Source: Poriferisodalis sp965208485 (GTDB taxonomy: Bacteria; Actinomycetota; Acidimicrobiia; Acidimicrobiales; Poriferisodalaceae). Taken from it: DNA of 64,000 nt. A program made the translations under genes and the position numbers. The notes beneath the pieces were generated by a model. The model saw only the letters and a program-made list of their open reading frames with translations. It was not told the origin of the DNA and ran no database searches. Of the stretch, positions 16,411 through 24,500 are shown piece by piece; the stretch's first letter is position 1, and the number at the start of each line of letters is the position of its first letter. The stretch spans positions 682,001 through 746,000 of the forward strand of contig NZ_OZ242344.1 of the NCBI RefSeq assembly GCF_965208485.1, given 5' to 3'.

Positions 16411-17555
16411 GCCCGGCCCCCGTAGCTCGAGATGCCGCCTGCCCAGGTTCTGAGCCGGTCTCGCAAGCGCAGGCTCCCAACCACGAACACCACGACGACG
16501 CCGTTCAGCGCCACCACCAGTGCCGCAGGCACCTGTGTAGCTCGCTGCATGTCGCTGCCGCCGGTGAGCATGCCGCCGAACAGGAACGACGCCGGCACCG
16601 TGAAGATCGGGTGCAGTGCGCCGAACAGCGCTGCCACGATGCCGTTGAAGCCGGCGTTCTGGGTGAACGCCGCGGCACCGCCCTCGCCGATGAGACGGTG
16701 CGACTCGCTGCCGAACACCAGGACCGCCCCGGCGATGCCGCAACAGGCGCCGCTGAATGCGAGTGCCTGGGTGATGCTCTTGCGCACGGCCATGCCGGCG
16801 TACTGGGACGCGTCAGGGTTGTGCCCCACCGATCGCAGCCGCATGCCGAGTGCGCTGCGGAACAGCAGCAGGTAGCCCAGCACCGCCACCAGAATTGCGA
16901 TGAGCACGCCGATGTGCAGCCGGGTCCCGCCAGGCAGCAGCGGCAAGTCGGCGTTCTCGCTGAGGCGACGTGTCTGCTGGATCTTGATGTCGCCCGGCTC
17001 GATCAGCAGATCCTGCAGCAGGAAGCTGAGAAAGTGAAACGCAACGAGGTTCATCATGATGGTGGACAGGATCTCGTTGACGCCCGCGTAGGCCTTGAGC
17101 GCTCCGGGAATCGCACCCCAGAAGCCGCCGCCGATCGCCCCTGCGATGACGACCATGGGCACCAGCAGGACCCGGGGCATGTCGTCGAATGCCATCGAGG
17201 TGACCGTCGCCGCGATGGCGCCCAGAATGATCTGACCCTCACCGCCGATGTTGATCACGTCAGTGCGGAAGGCGATGCAGATGCCCACACCGACGAGGGC
17301 GAGCGGCATGGCCCGCACAGCGGTGTCAGCGAGATTGTCCGCACTGCCGAAGGCACCGGTAAGGAGCTCCCGGTACGCCACGAGCGGGTTGGCACCGAAG
17401 GCGAGAAGCATGGCCGCGCCGACGAGGAGCGCCGCAAGGGCGGCCGTCGCCGGCACGGCAATGCCGACGAACGGGCGCAGCAGCCGCGCGAGCCTGCTGG
17501 CCGTCAGATCCGGCGCGGCATCGTCGGGGTCCGCCGACAGCTGTCCGAGTGCCAT
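16407..17555 (-). CDS. ABC nucleoside transporter permease (first subunit)
   Basis: A 382-residue polytopic membrane protein (NupP type). The landmarks are FRTDVINIGGEGQIILGAI, the cytoplasmic ATPase-contacting loop GALKAYAGVNEILSTIMMNL, and SVGHNPDASQYAGM. The N-terminus (about 30 residues) is soluble, with the first TM near residue 33. It heads the transporter part of the operon; about 90 bp upstream lies the end of the ammonia-lyase gene on the same strand, so all may be co-transcribed. Confidence 0.88.
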   Translation of the reverse strand: MALGQLSADPDDAAPDLTASRLARLLRPFVGIAVPATAALAALLVGAAMLLAFGANPLVAYRELLTGAFGSADNLADTAVRAMPLALVGVGICIAFRTDVINIGGEGQIILGAIAATVTSMAFDDMPRVLLVPMVVIAGAIGGGFWGAIPGALKAYAGVNEILSTIMMNLVAFHFLSFLLQDLLIEPGDIKIQQTRRLSENADLPLLPGGTRLHIGVLIAILVAVLGYLLLFRSALGMRLRSVGHNPDASQYAGMAVRKSITQALAFSGACCGIAGAVLVFGSESHRLIGEGGAAAFTQNAGFNGIVAALFGALHPIFTVPASFLFGGMLTGGSDMQRATQVPAALVVALNGVVVVFVVGSLRLRDRLRTWAGGISSYGGRA

Positions 17556-17646
17556 GCCCCCTCCCCCGTGTCCGACTGCACGTGAGCGTTCAAAATACTG
17601 CGGTCAGGCTGTGCCCGATGGTCCTCGCTGAGCCTTGCAGGCCTCA

Positions 17647-18810
17647 TCAGGCAGCGGTGAGGACTCGGCCCACTTCGGTATGGGGCCGGCCGACGATGCG
17701 CTCGTAGTTGGGCGGGTCGGTCGCTCCCTCGGTGACCATGATGAGCACGGTCGCGCTCGCGGGGTCCGCCAGCGCTCCGCGGCCGTGCTCATCGGCGAGC
17801 AGCGCTCGCACCCCGGCCAGCGAAGCGCTGCCGGTCTCGCCCGCGACAACCTGAGCATCGGCCAGGTCGGCCATCGCCCGGCCTGCCGCGTCGCTGTCCA
17901 CCGACACGCACCACTCCACGCCGCTGGCCATCATCGGCCACGCCAGCGGCGAGGGCACGCCGCAGTTGAGCCCCACCATGATCGAGCGATGCGGTCCCGG
18001 CGTCTCGGTGATCTCCCCGTTCAGGGTGGAGAGCTGCACGCAGTTGGCGTCGTCGGGCTCTACCGATACCAGCACCGGGCGGTGATTGCCGCTGCGGAAA
18101 TGTGTGACCGCCGCGGCCATGAACGCCCCGACGCCGACGGGCGCCGCCACGAGATCGGGCGGGGCGATGCCGTTGGCCGCCAGCGCATCGTCAACCTCGG
18201 CGAAGATGGTCGTGTAGCCCTCGGCGACATTGGCGGGGATGGTCTCGTAACCGGGCCACGAGGTGTCCGACACCACCAGGCAACGATCGCTTGCCATCTC
18301 GGCGCTCTGTTCGATCGCATCGTCATAGGTGCCGTCCACCACCGTCACCGTTGCACTCTCGCCTTCGATGGCTGAGATACGGGACTCCGACGTGCCGTCG
18401 GGCACGAGGATGTGCGCGTCGAATCCCAGCAGGCGTGCCATGAAGGCAACAGCCCGGCCGTGATTGCCGTCGGTAGCGGCGGCCAAGGTCATGGGCCGCA
18501 GACGGGCCAGGCTGGCAGCCAACTCGTTGATGTTCGCCCACGGTGCCGGCTCACCGCCGATGTGCTCGCAGACTGCCCGGTAGGACGCCCAGGAGGCGCC
18601 GAGGATCTTGAACGACGGCAGCCCCATGCGCTGGGTCTCGGCCTTCACCAGCACTCGACCCACGCCCAGACTGTCTGCCAATTGCGGCGCGTCGATGACC
18701 AGGGTCGGCGCATACGCCGGCAGACGCCGGTGAAATGCGAGCACCTCGGGCGGTGCAGCAGGCCAGTCACGCCCGTCGAACAGCGGATTGCGAGTCACCA
18801 GTGCCGTCAT
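17647..18810 (-). CDS. Diaminopropionate ammonia-lyase (YgeX-like), PLP enzyme
   Basis: A 387-residue fold-type II PLP enzyme close in length to E. coli YgeX (398). The PLP lysine is in MGLPSFKILGASWA. LAAATDGNHGRAVAFMARLL and HILVPDGTSESRISAIEGE are the substrate loops of this group. VAAPVGVGAFMAAAVTHF precedes the glycine loop, and VSVEPDDANCVQLS replaces the serine/threonine dehydratase version. The reaction is 2,3-diaminopropionate to pyruvate plus two ammonia. Linked to a nucleoside importer, an SsnA-like deaminase and a xanthine-dehydrogenase-like enzyme, it points to purine breakdown through diaminopropionate. That pathway assignment is inference. Confidence 0.8.
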   Translation of the reverse strand: MTALVTRNPLFDGRDWPAAPPEVLAFHRRLPAYAPTLVIDAPQLADSLGVGRVLVKAETQRMGLPSFKILGASWASYRAVCEHIGGEPAPWANINELAASLARLRPMTLAAATDGNHGRAVAFMARLLGFDAHILVPDGTSESRISAIEGESATVTVVDGTYDDAIEQSAEMASDRCLVVSDTSWPGYETIPANVAEGYTTIFAEVDDALAANGIAPPDLVAAPVGVGAFMAAAVTHFRSGNHRPVLVSVEPDDANCVQLSTLNGEITETPGPHRSIMVGLNCGVPSPLAWPMMASGVEWCVSVDSDAAGRAMADLADAQVVAGETGSASLAGVRALLADEHGRGALADPASATVLIMVTEGATDPPNYERIVGRPHTEVGRVLTAA

Positions 18811-18901
18811 GACCGCCTGCTCCTCTCGCGTTCTCGGCGGGGATCGCTGTGGCAGCCCCGCCATCCCGGCTCCTGCGTCGACGCCGTCACGTTCGAACGG
18901 C

Positions 18902-20017
18902 TCAATCGAGCGTCTCCAAGGCTGCGAAGAGCCGCTGGGCCTGTTCGGCCGCCTTGGCACGCACTTCGTCGGGGTCGACGCGGGTGGCGATGCCGTTCGA
19001 CAGCACCACCTCACCGTCGATCGTGATGTCGAGCGGGTGCACGCCGGGCGTGTAGGCGAGATGCCACGGGTCGGCGCGGGGATACGACCAGCGCACCGCG
19101 TCGTCGCGGGCTTCGGGCATCAGCTCCAACCCGGTCGCGAGCCATGCCCACGGCCCCTCAGGCGTGGCAGTCACGTCGTGCTCGCGCAGCCGGGCATAGG
19201 CCACCCGGAACTCGTCGAGCATGTCGGCGCCGATGCCGTCGGTGCCGAGCGCGATCGGATTCGCGCCGGCCAAGCGGTTCGGGTCGGCATAGCCGACCGC
19301 GTTGTTCATGTTGGACCGCGGGTTGTGCACGATCGTGCCTTCGAGCCCGTGGTCGTCCTGCAAGTGCACGGCGTGGATGAGCAGCCAACGCTCGTCGGTC
19401 AGGCCGGCCAGCCGATCGGCGGCGCCGGCGTCAGGCGGGCCTTCGGCCACGTGAATGTGTACGCCCACGTCGTGGCGGCAGGCGAGATCGGCGGCCTCAG
19501 CCAACGTGTCGTCAGAGCAGGTGAAGGCCGCATGAACCCCGATGTACCCGCGGCCGCCCGCAGCGAGATAGCGGTCGTTCTCCGCCAGTCCCCGCCTGGC
19601 CCCATCGGCGCCGTGACGGTCGGTGACGCCGTAACAGCAGCTGATCCGCACGCCGACCTCGGCGCAGGCCCCGGCGATCACATCCAGCGAGCCCTCGATG
19701 GCGTTCGGCGACTCGTGATGATCCACAATGGCAGTGCAGCCCGCCTCCAGCGCTTCGAGTGCACCCAGCTTCGCCGACCACTCCAGCATCTCGAGGTCAA
19801 GCGCCCGGTCGAGCCGCCACCACACCAACTCGAGAATCTCAGCGAAGCCGCCAGGCGTGCGCGGCGGGGCCGGCATGCCCCTCGCCAGCGCCGAATAGAG
19901 GTGGTGATGCGAGCACACCAGTCCCGGCGTCACCGCACCCCCCTCGCTCACGGCTGCGAGCGTAACCCTCGTACTGCAACCTGCTGAGCCGCGCTCGTCG
20001 GCAGCGCCGACCGGCAC
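18902..20017 (-). CDS. SsnA-like amidohydrolase (aminohydrolase), N-terminus possibly truncated
   Basis: A metal-dependent amidohydrolase of the guanine deaminase/SsnA group. The metal ligands are seen as TPGLVCSHHHLYSALARGM, VGVHIHVAEG, LIHAVHL and NPIALGTDGIGADML. The reading frame begins only ~35 residues before the TPG strand, while relatives have ~60 residues of N-terminal beta sandwich there. The start region (GTG 20017) is unlike the family, so the 5' end may have been lost by recombination. The C-terminal hinge YTPGVHPLDITIDGEVVLSN is present. It probably deaminates a purine or related heterocycle. Confidence 0.7.
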   Translation of the reverse strand: MPVGAADERGSAGCSTRVTLAAVSEGGAVTPGLVCSHHHLYSALARGMPAPPRTPGGFAEILELVWWRLDRALDLEMLEWSAKLGALEALEAGCTAIVDHHESPNAIEGSLDVIAGACAEVGVRISCCYGVTDRHGADGARRGLAENDRYLAAGGRGYIGVHAAFTCSDDTLAEAADLACRHDVGVHIHVAEGPPDAGAADRLAGLTDERWLLIHAVHLQDDHGLEGTIVHNPRSNMNNAVGYADPNRLAGANPIALGTDGIGADMLDEFRVAYARLREHDVTATPEGPWAWLATGLELMPEARDDAVRWSYPRADPWHLAYTPGVHPLDITIDGEVVLSNGIATRVDPDEVRAKAAEQAQRLFAALETLD

Positions 20018-20242
20018 GGGGTCTGTCGAAATTCCTGAATATCCGGCGGCACGAAGGAATCCACCTCGAGGTAGCAGCCGTCCGCTAGCTCTGACAGCGT
20101 GCAGCGCGGGCCCGATTCAGGGACGCCCACGGTCGGAAGTTCAGTGCAGACCGAGCAGAACCAAACTACGACCCGGCAGCCCTGCCGGAACTGCGCGCCG
20201 AGGCTCGGAGCACGCGTTCCCATCAGCGTTCGCGATCCGCTG

Positions 20243-21616
20243 CTACGGCGCGCCATTCCGATCCGACGTCTCGATCTCCTCGAACGGGACCCATGCGGAG
20301 AACTTGAGCAAGCGCGGTGGAGAACCTGCATCGCCATTCTCCACGCACACAGGACCCGTTGTGTTCCAGCAGACGACAAGGCTGTCAATGGGAACCAACG
20401 TATAGGCCGCATGTGCTGGCGAAGGCAGCACGAGCGTCAGTGCGGCGATAGACGCGGCGAAGATCCCCGCGGCCGTTCGCACGACCCGTCGAGTGCATCG
20501 TTGCAGCGACTCATGCGCCCACAGAATGGGCAACGCCGACAGCACCATGATGTTGACGTGCCATCGGCGTACCGTCGGCACGGCCGTCGAGCCGCTGGGA
20601 GCGGCAATGTACGGCTGGGTGATGCCGTGGGATAGAGCCAAGTCCCAGAACAGCAGTGCGAAGATGACCATGAACGTGATGCGCGCCGGGCGCTGGTACT
20701 CGCCGACGACCTCAAGAAATCGGGTAGCTGAACGTTTCGGCTCGTCGGCATCTTCCTTGGGCAGGTCGCGAAAGACGGCCGTTTCGTCGAAGCCGATCAT
20801 CGGGCGCTGCCGGCGCAAACGCCACAGCCTCAGTACCACCAGCACCGCGACGAGAGCCGACATTGCCCACATCACTGCTTCCCACAGGAAGAACATGGCT
20901 TTGGACTCCGCAAGCAGCGCTCCCGCCGCGAGCGGAAATGCCGCCGCGCCCGCCAGCAGCAATGCCCCCAAGTGCTGGGAGAGCCGCCGCATCTTGACGA
21001 CACAGTGCCGCCGGGCCATCCATGCCAGCAGCACCATCGGGACAAACAATCCCAGGCTCACCACGAGCGACGCTGATGCGATCAACGTGCCCCCCGTGGT
21101 CATTCCCGTATGCACATACCCCTCGCAACCCCATCCGGACATACCGCACGGGCCGTACCCGGGCTGTATCAGCGCAGCTTCCTCACGGCTCAATTCATGC
21201 TTGTCAAGCCAGCGGCGGAACTGGGGGTCCATCGGGGAAGGCAACTCCTCGATCCGCGCAAACCGGTCATGGCGGTCGAACTCGCTTGCCAAGTGTCCTG
21301 CACCGGTGCGCGACATCAGGTGCCCGACAGCGCAATGAACACCCGAATCGTCAATGAACACCGGACGCCGGCCGCGAGTCGCGCAGTTTCGCGGGAACTC
21401 CCCAGCCTGCCAGTACTCGTGCAGATGGTCGAGCAATGCCAAGCGGGCCGACTGGTCCGGCCGCGTCGCGAGCCTCAGGCGGAACTCGTAATGGGCCAAG
21501 TGGGCCTGAATGCTGACACGCTCCCGGAGCAGTCCTACGGCACCGGACACTGGGCGAGCAGTATCACTGCACTTTCTGCGAATCCAGCTCATTGCGCCAG
21601 TCGCTCCAGACTTCAC
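20243..21616 (-). CDS. Polytopic membrane protein with N-terminal soluble domain, unknown function
   Basis: A 457-residue protein that I do not recognise by name. Residues ~30-165 are soluble and contain FIDDSGVHCAVGHLM and HLASEFDRHDRFARIEELPS, a domain seen at the N-terminus of assorted uncharacterised proteins. Then come at least six TM segments, for example LIASASLVVSLGLFVPMVLL, LLLAGAAAFPLAAGALL and AVMWAMSALVAVLVVLRLW, with a charged loop (FDETAVFRDLPKEDADEPKR). The last TM is followed by a short extracellular tail with two cysteines. The stretch 20018-20242 has no convincing gene. Confidence 0.7.
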   Translation of the reverse strand: MKSGATGAMSWIRRKCSDTARPVSGAVGLLRERVSIQAHLAHYEFRLRLATRPDQSARLALLDHLHEYWQAGEFPRNCATRGRRPVFIDDSGVHCAVGHLMSRTGAGHLASEFDRHDRFARIEELPSPMDPQFRRWLDKHELSREEAALIQPGYGPCGMSGWGCEGYVHTGMTTGGTLIASASLVVSLGLFVPMVLLAWMARRHCVVKMRRLSQHLGALLLAGAAAFPLAAGALLAESKAMFFLWEAVMWAMSALVAVLVVLRLWRLRRQRPMIGFDETAVFRDLPKEDADEPKRSATRFLEVVGEYQRPARITFMVIFALLFWDLALSHGITQPYIAAPSGSTAVPTVRRWHVNIMVLSALPILWAHESLQRCTRRVVRTAAGIFAASIAALTLVLPSPAHAAYTLVPIDSLVVCWNTTGPVCVENGDAGSPPRLLKFSAWVPFEEIETSDRNGAP

Positions 21617-21842
21617 GGGCCTGCGGGGACCCCGATGGCAGACCCCGAGTGTCCGCGCACCTGCGAATCCACATTGCCACAGGTACGTCTCGTGGCGTTC
21701 CGTCGTGCGTCGGCTGCGCTGCCGGCATCCACTTCGTGGCCCGCATCAGATGGTTGTGTCGACTTCGGCCCCAGCCTCAGGCGGCACCGTCGGTACCGAT
21801 ACAGCGTCCGTTCCAGTTGCTGGCGGATGACGTGACGGCATG

Positions 21843-22799
21843 TCAATCCGGGGTCGTCTGGGCGCTGGGTCGCAGGTCAGCCAGCAGTTCGGTGACGCGG
21901 TCGAGCTGGGCGTCGACGTCCGGGGATGCGAGCCGGATGCAGATGTGCTCGCAGCCTGCGTCGATGTAGCTCTGCAGCCAGGCCGCGATGTCGTCGGCTG
22001 TGCCGGACTTGGTTCCCATGATGCGGCGCAGCACTTCGATCTCGACGCCGTAGTACAGCATGGCGTGCTCGGCCACTTCGGCTGCCGCGGTCTCGGGTTC
22101 GTCGATGTTGACGGTCAGGTAGGCCGCAGCCGTGATTGACGCCGGATCGCGGCCTGCCTCGGTCGCATGGCTGCGCACGGTCGCAAGCTGGTCGGCGAAC
22201 GCGTCCACTGCCGGGGCGGTGGGGAACCAGCCGTCGAAGTGCTGACCGGCACGTTCGAGCCCGCGTGGCCCCGAGCCGCCCAGCCACAGGCGCGGCCCGC
22301 CCTCGCTGACGCACACCGGCTGCAGCCGCTGCTGGGCAAGTGTGCCTTCGGCTCGCCAGAGCTCGCGGGCTCGGTGGACGATCTCCATCATCCGGGCACC
22401 CCGACGGCCGTAATCGGCCCCGACAAGATCGAAGTCGGCGTTGACCTCTGCTCCGGGCGGTCCTGCCCCCACGCCCAGGATGAGACGGCCGCCGGACAGC
22501 GCGTCCACCGTGGCGGCCTGCTGCGCAAGCTGCTCGGCACTGCGCATCGAGGCCAGCAGCACCGCCGTGCCGAGATCGATGCGTTCGGTGGCAGCCGCAA
22601 TGGCCGCCAGAACCGACAGCGGCTCGGCCCTCGGCTTGGCCAGCAGCGAGTCGCCGATCCACGCGGCGTCGAAGCCGAGGTCTTCGGCTCGCACCGCCCA
22701 GGCGACAAGCCGCCGGGGGTCGCCGTCATGGGGCGGGTACATCGCCATCTCACGCGAGGGCAGCAGCAGGCCGAAGGTGACGGTTCCGGGTGAGGTCAT
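21843..22799 (-). CDS. LLM-class F420/FMN-dependent oxidoreductase
   Basis: A 318-residue luciferase-like TIM-barrel enzyme starting MTSPGTVTFGLLLPSREMAM. Typical blocks are AEDLGFDAAWIGDS, TERIDLGTAVL, SGGRLILGVGAGPPGAEVNA and PRLWLGGSGPRGLERAGQHF. In actinobacteria such proteins usually use F420. The substrate is unknown. It is divergent from the ATPase-nuclease gene at 22933. The 230 bp between it and the membrane-protein gene (21617-21842) show nothing. Confidence 0.85.
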   Translation of the reverse strand: MTSPGTVTFGLLLPSREMAMYPPHDGDPRRLVAWAVRAEDLGFDAAWIGDSLLAKPRAEPLSVLAAIAAATERIDLGTAVLLASMRSAEQLAQQAATVDALSGGRLILGVGAGPPGAEVNADFDLVGADYGRRGARMMEIVHRARELWRAEGTLAQQRLQPVCVSEGGPRLWLGGSGPRGLERAGQHFDGWFPTAPAVDAFADQLATVRSHATEAGRDPASITAAAYLTVNIDEPETAAAEVAEHAMLYYGVEIEVLRRIMGTKSGTADDIAAWLQSYIDAGCEHICIRLASPDVDAQLDRVTELLADLRPSAQTTPD

Positions 22800-22932
22800 A
22801 GCGTGAACTGTGCCAGTTTGCGACCCGGCGCCGCGGATCCTTTGGGGCTGATGTTGCCGACAGGCCGGCAGTAACATCGACGCACAGGCGGGAACTGCCA
22901 GATTGCAGTGGGCTGAGCGAAGGACTGGTCGC

Positions 22933-24483
22933 GTGCTGGAACGACGACGGGAGGATCTCTGGCGCCAACTGCAGGGCAAGAAGCGCCAGATGCCGAACTT
23001 CCTGACGGCCATCGAACTCGACGGACTGCGGGGGCTTGACGACCTGCGAGTAACGTTCGACTACCCAGTCAGCGTCGTCGCCGGCGGCAATGCAACCGGC
23101 AAGACCACCGTCTTGTTTGCTGCGGCGTGCGCATATGACGTTCCTGGCGCGCCGAGCCGGTACTTCGTGCCGTCGGCGCTGTTTCCCAGCTACAGCCCTC
23201 AGGTCGGCGACAGATCGGACGACCTCGGCAACATCTCTCTCGCATTCAGTTACGTCACGTCTGACGGCGACTACCGGATGCAGTGGCGAAAGCTCAAGAG
23301 CTGGAGCCGCAGCTACTTCGGCAGAAAGGCAGCGTCGCAGCCGAGCAGGCGTGTCTATCTGCGAACGCTGAGCAACCTGAGCAACCCATCAGAGGTGCGC
23401 GGCGTGCTGAGCATGTCGCGTGCCGCGTCCGTACCCGAGGAGGCCCCGCTCACGGCCTCAGCGATACGTTTTTCCCATCAGGTTCTGCCATTCAGGTACG
23501 ACGAGGTCGTCGACTTGTCGAGCGGCAAGAAGCACCTGCTGTTCGCATCACAACGAGGCGGACCGAGCTATTCCGAGCTGCAGATGGCCTCAGGAGAGCG
23601 CGCCGTCGTACGGCTGGCCCAGCAGATAGCGACGCTCGACGATGCCTTGGTGCTGATCGACGAAGTGGAGGCTGGCATGCACCCTTGGGTGCAGCAAGTG
23701 TTGATGCTGGAGCTGCAGCAGCTCGCGCTACGCAACAACCTTCAGGTCATCGTGACGTCGCACAGCCCCGTGGTGCTGGAATCGGTCCCCGACAACGGCA
23801 GGATCTTCTTGCAGCGGCGTGACGACGGTCGCGTCGAGGTACTGCCCGCGTACCGGGACATCATCCAGGACTCGCTCTACGGGAGATCGCAGGACTCGCT
23901 CAATGTGCTCTGCGAGGACGATGTGGCCGAAGGAATCCTGCTCGGTGTCATCGACTACCTCGTCCCGGAGCTTGGGCTGAGCCATCAGGCGATTCGCATC
24001 GGACGCGACACCGGCGCATCCCAGTTTCCCGAACACGCACGAGCCCTCCGGAAGTTCGGCCAGTTGGCAAATCTGATGTTTGTTCTCGACGGGGACGTGC
24101 GAGACACTGACGAAGAACGCAAGCTCCGCGATGCGGCAGTCGGGGCTGCGGGCATCTGCTTTCTGCCAAGCGACGGCGCCCCCGAAGCGTGGATCTGGCA
24201 GCAGCTTCGGCACGGACCACTCGACGAGGGTGAACTCGGCATCAGCATGGACAGCTTGCAGGCACTGATGGCGCAGTTCGACTCGCTGTACGACAACGCC
24301 TCCGACAGCGAGTCCAACATCGCGAAGTCAAAACTGAGCGGCCTCGCAGAGTCGCTGCAACGCAGTGCAGCGGAGGTTGGCAGGATCATTGCCCGCCAGC
24401 AGGCACCGGAGCCGTCCTCGCCGATTCGACCGCTCGTCGAAGAACTCACCGACGTGATCACCCGCTGGAGAGGTGCGCAGTAA
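22933..24483 (+). CDS. OLD-family ATPase with TOPRIM nuclease domain
   Basis: A 516-residue protein (GTG 22933; TTG 22903 also possible). The SMC/ABC-type ATPase half has Walker A VVAGGNATGKTTVL, signature MASGERAVVRLAQQ, Walker B ALVLIDEVEAGMHPW and switch histidine VIVTSHSPVVLES. After residue ~310 a TOPRIM-like domain follows: LNVLCEDDVAEGILLGVIDY with the catalytic acid cluster, and LMFVLDGDVRDTDEER. This is the layout of OLD/GajA-type nucleases used in phage defence. No GajB-like UvrD helicase or other partner is adjacent, so it may be a stand-alone (class 1 OLD) system. Confidence 0.8.
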   Translation: MLERRREDLWRQLQGKKRQMPNFLTAIELDGLRGLDDLRVTFDYPVSVVAGGNATGKTTVLFAAACAYDVPGAPSRYFVPSALFPSYSPQVGDRSDDLGNISLAFSYVTSDGDYRMQWRKLKSWSRSYFGRKAASQPSRRVYLRTLSNLSNPSEVRGVLSMSRAASVPEEAPLTASAIRFSHQVLPFRYDEVVDLSSGKKHLLFASQRGGPSYSELQMASGERAVVRLAQQIATLDDALVLIDEVEAGMHPWVQQVLMLELQQLALRNNLQVIVTSHSPVVLESVPDNGRIFLQRRDDGRVEVLPAYRDIIQDSLYGRSQDSLNVLCEDDVAEGILLGVIDYLVPELGLSHQAIRIGRDTGASQFPEHARALRKFGQLANLMFVLDGDVRDTDEERKLRDAAVGAAGICFLPSDGAPEAWIWQQLRHGPLDEGELGISMDSLQALMAQFDSLYDNASDSESNIAKSKLSGLAESLQRSAAEVGRIIARQQAPEPSSPIRPLVEELTDVITRWRGAQ

Positions 24484-24500
24484 CCCGAGCGAGACTGTGC

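Noticed and set aside
19948..20412. Minus-strand frame with VVVWFCSVCTELPTVGVPES between the amidohydrolase and membrane-protein genes
   Set aside because: It looks slightly protein-like but overlaps both neighbours heavily and has no clear start or family.
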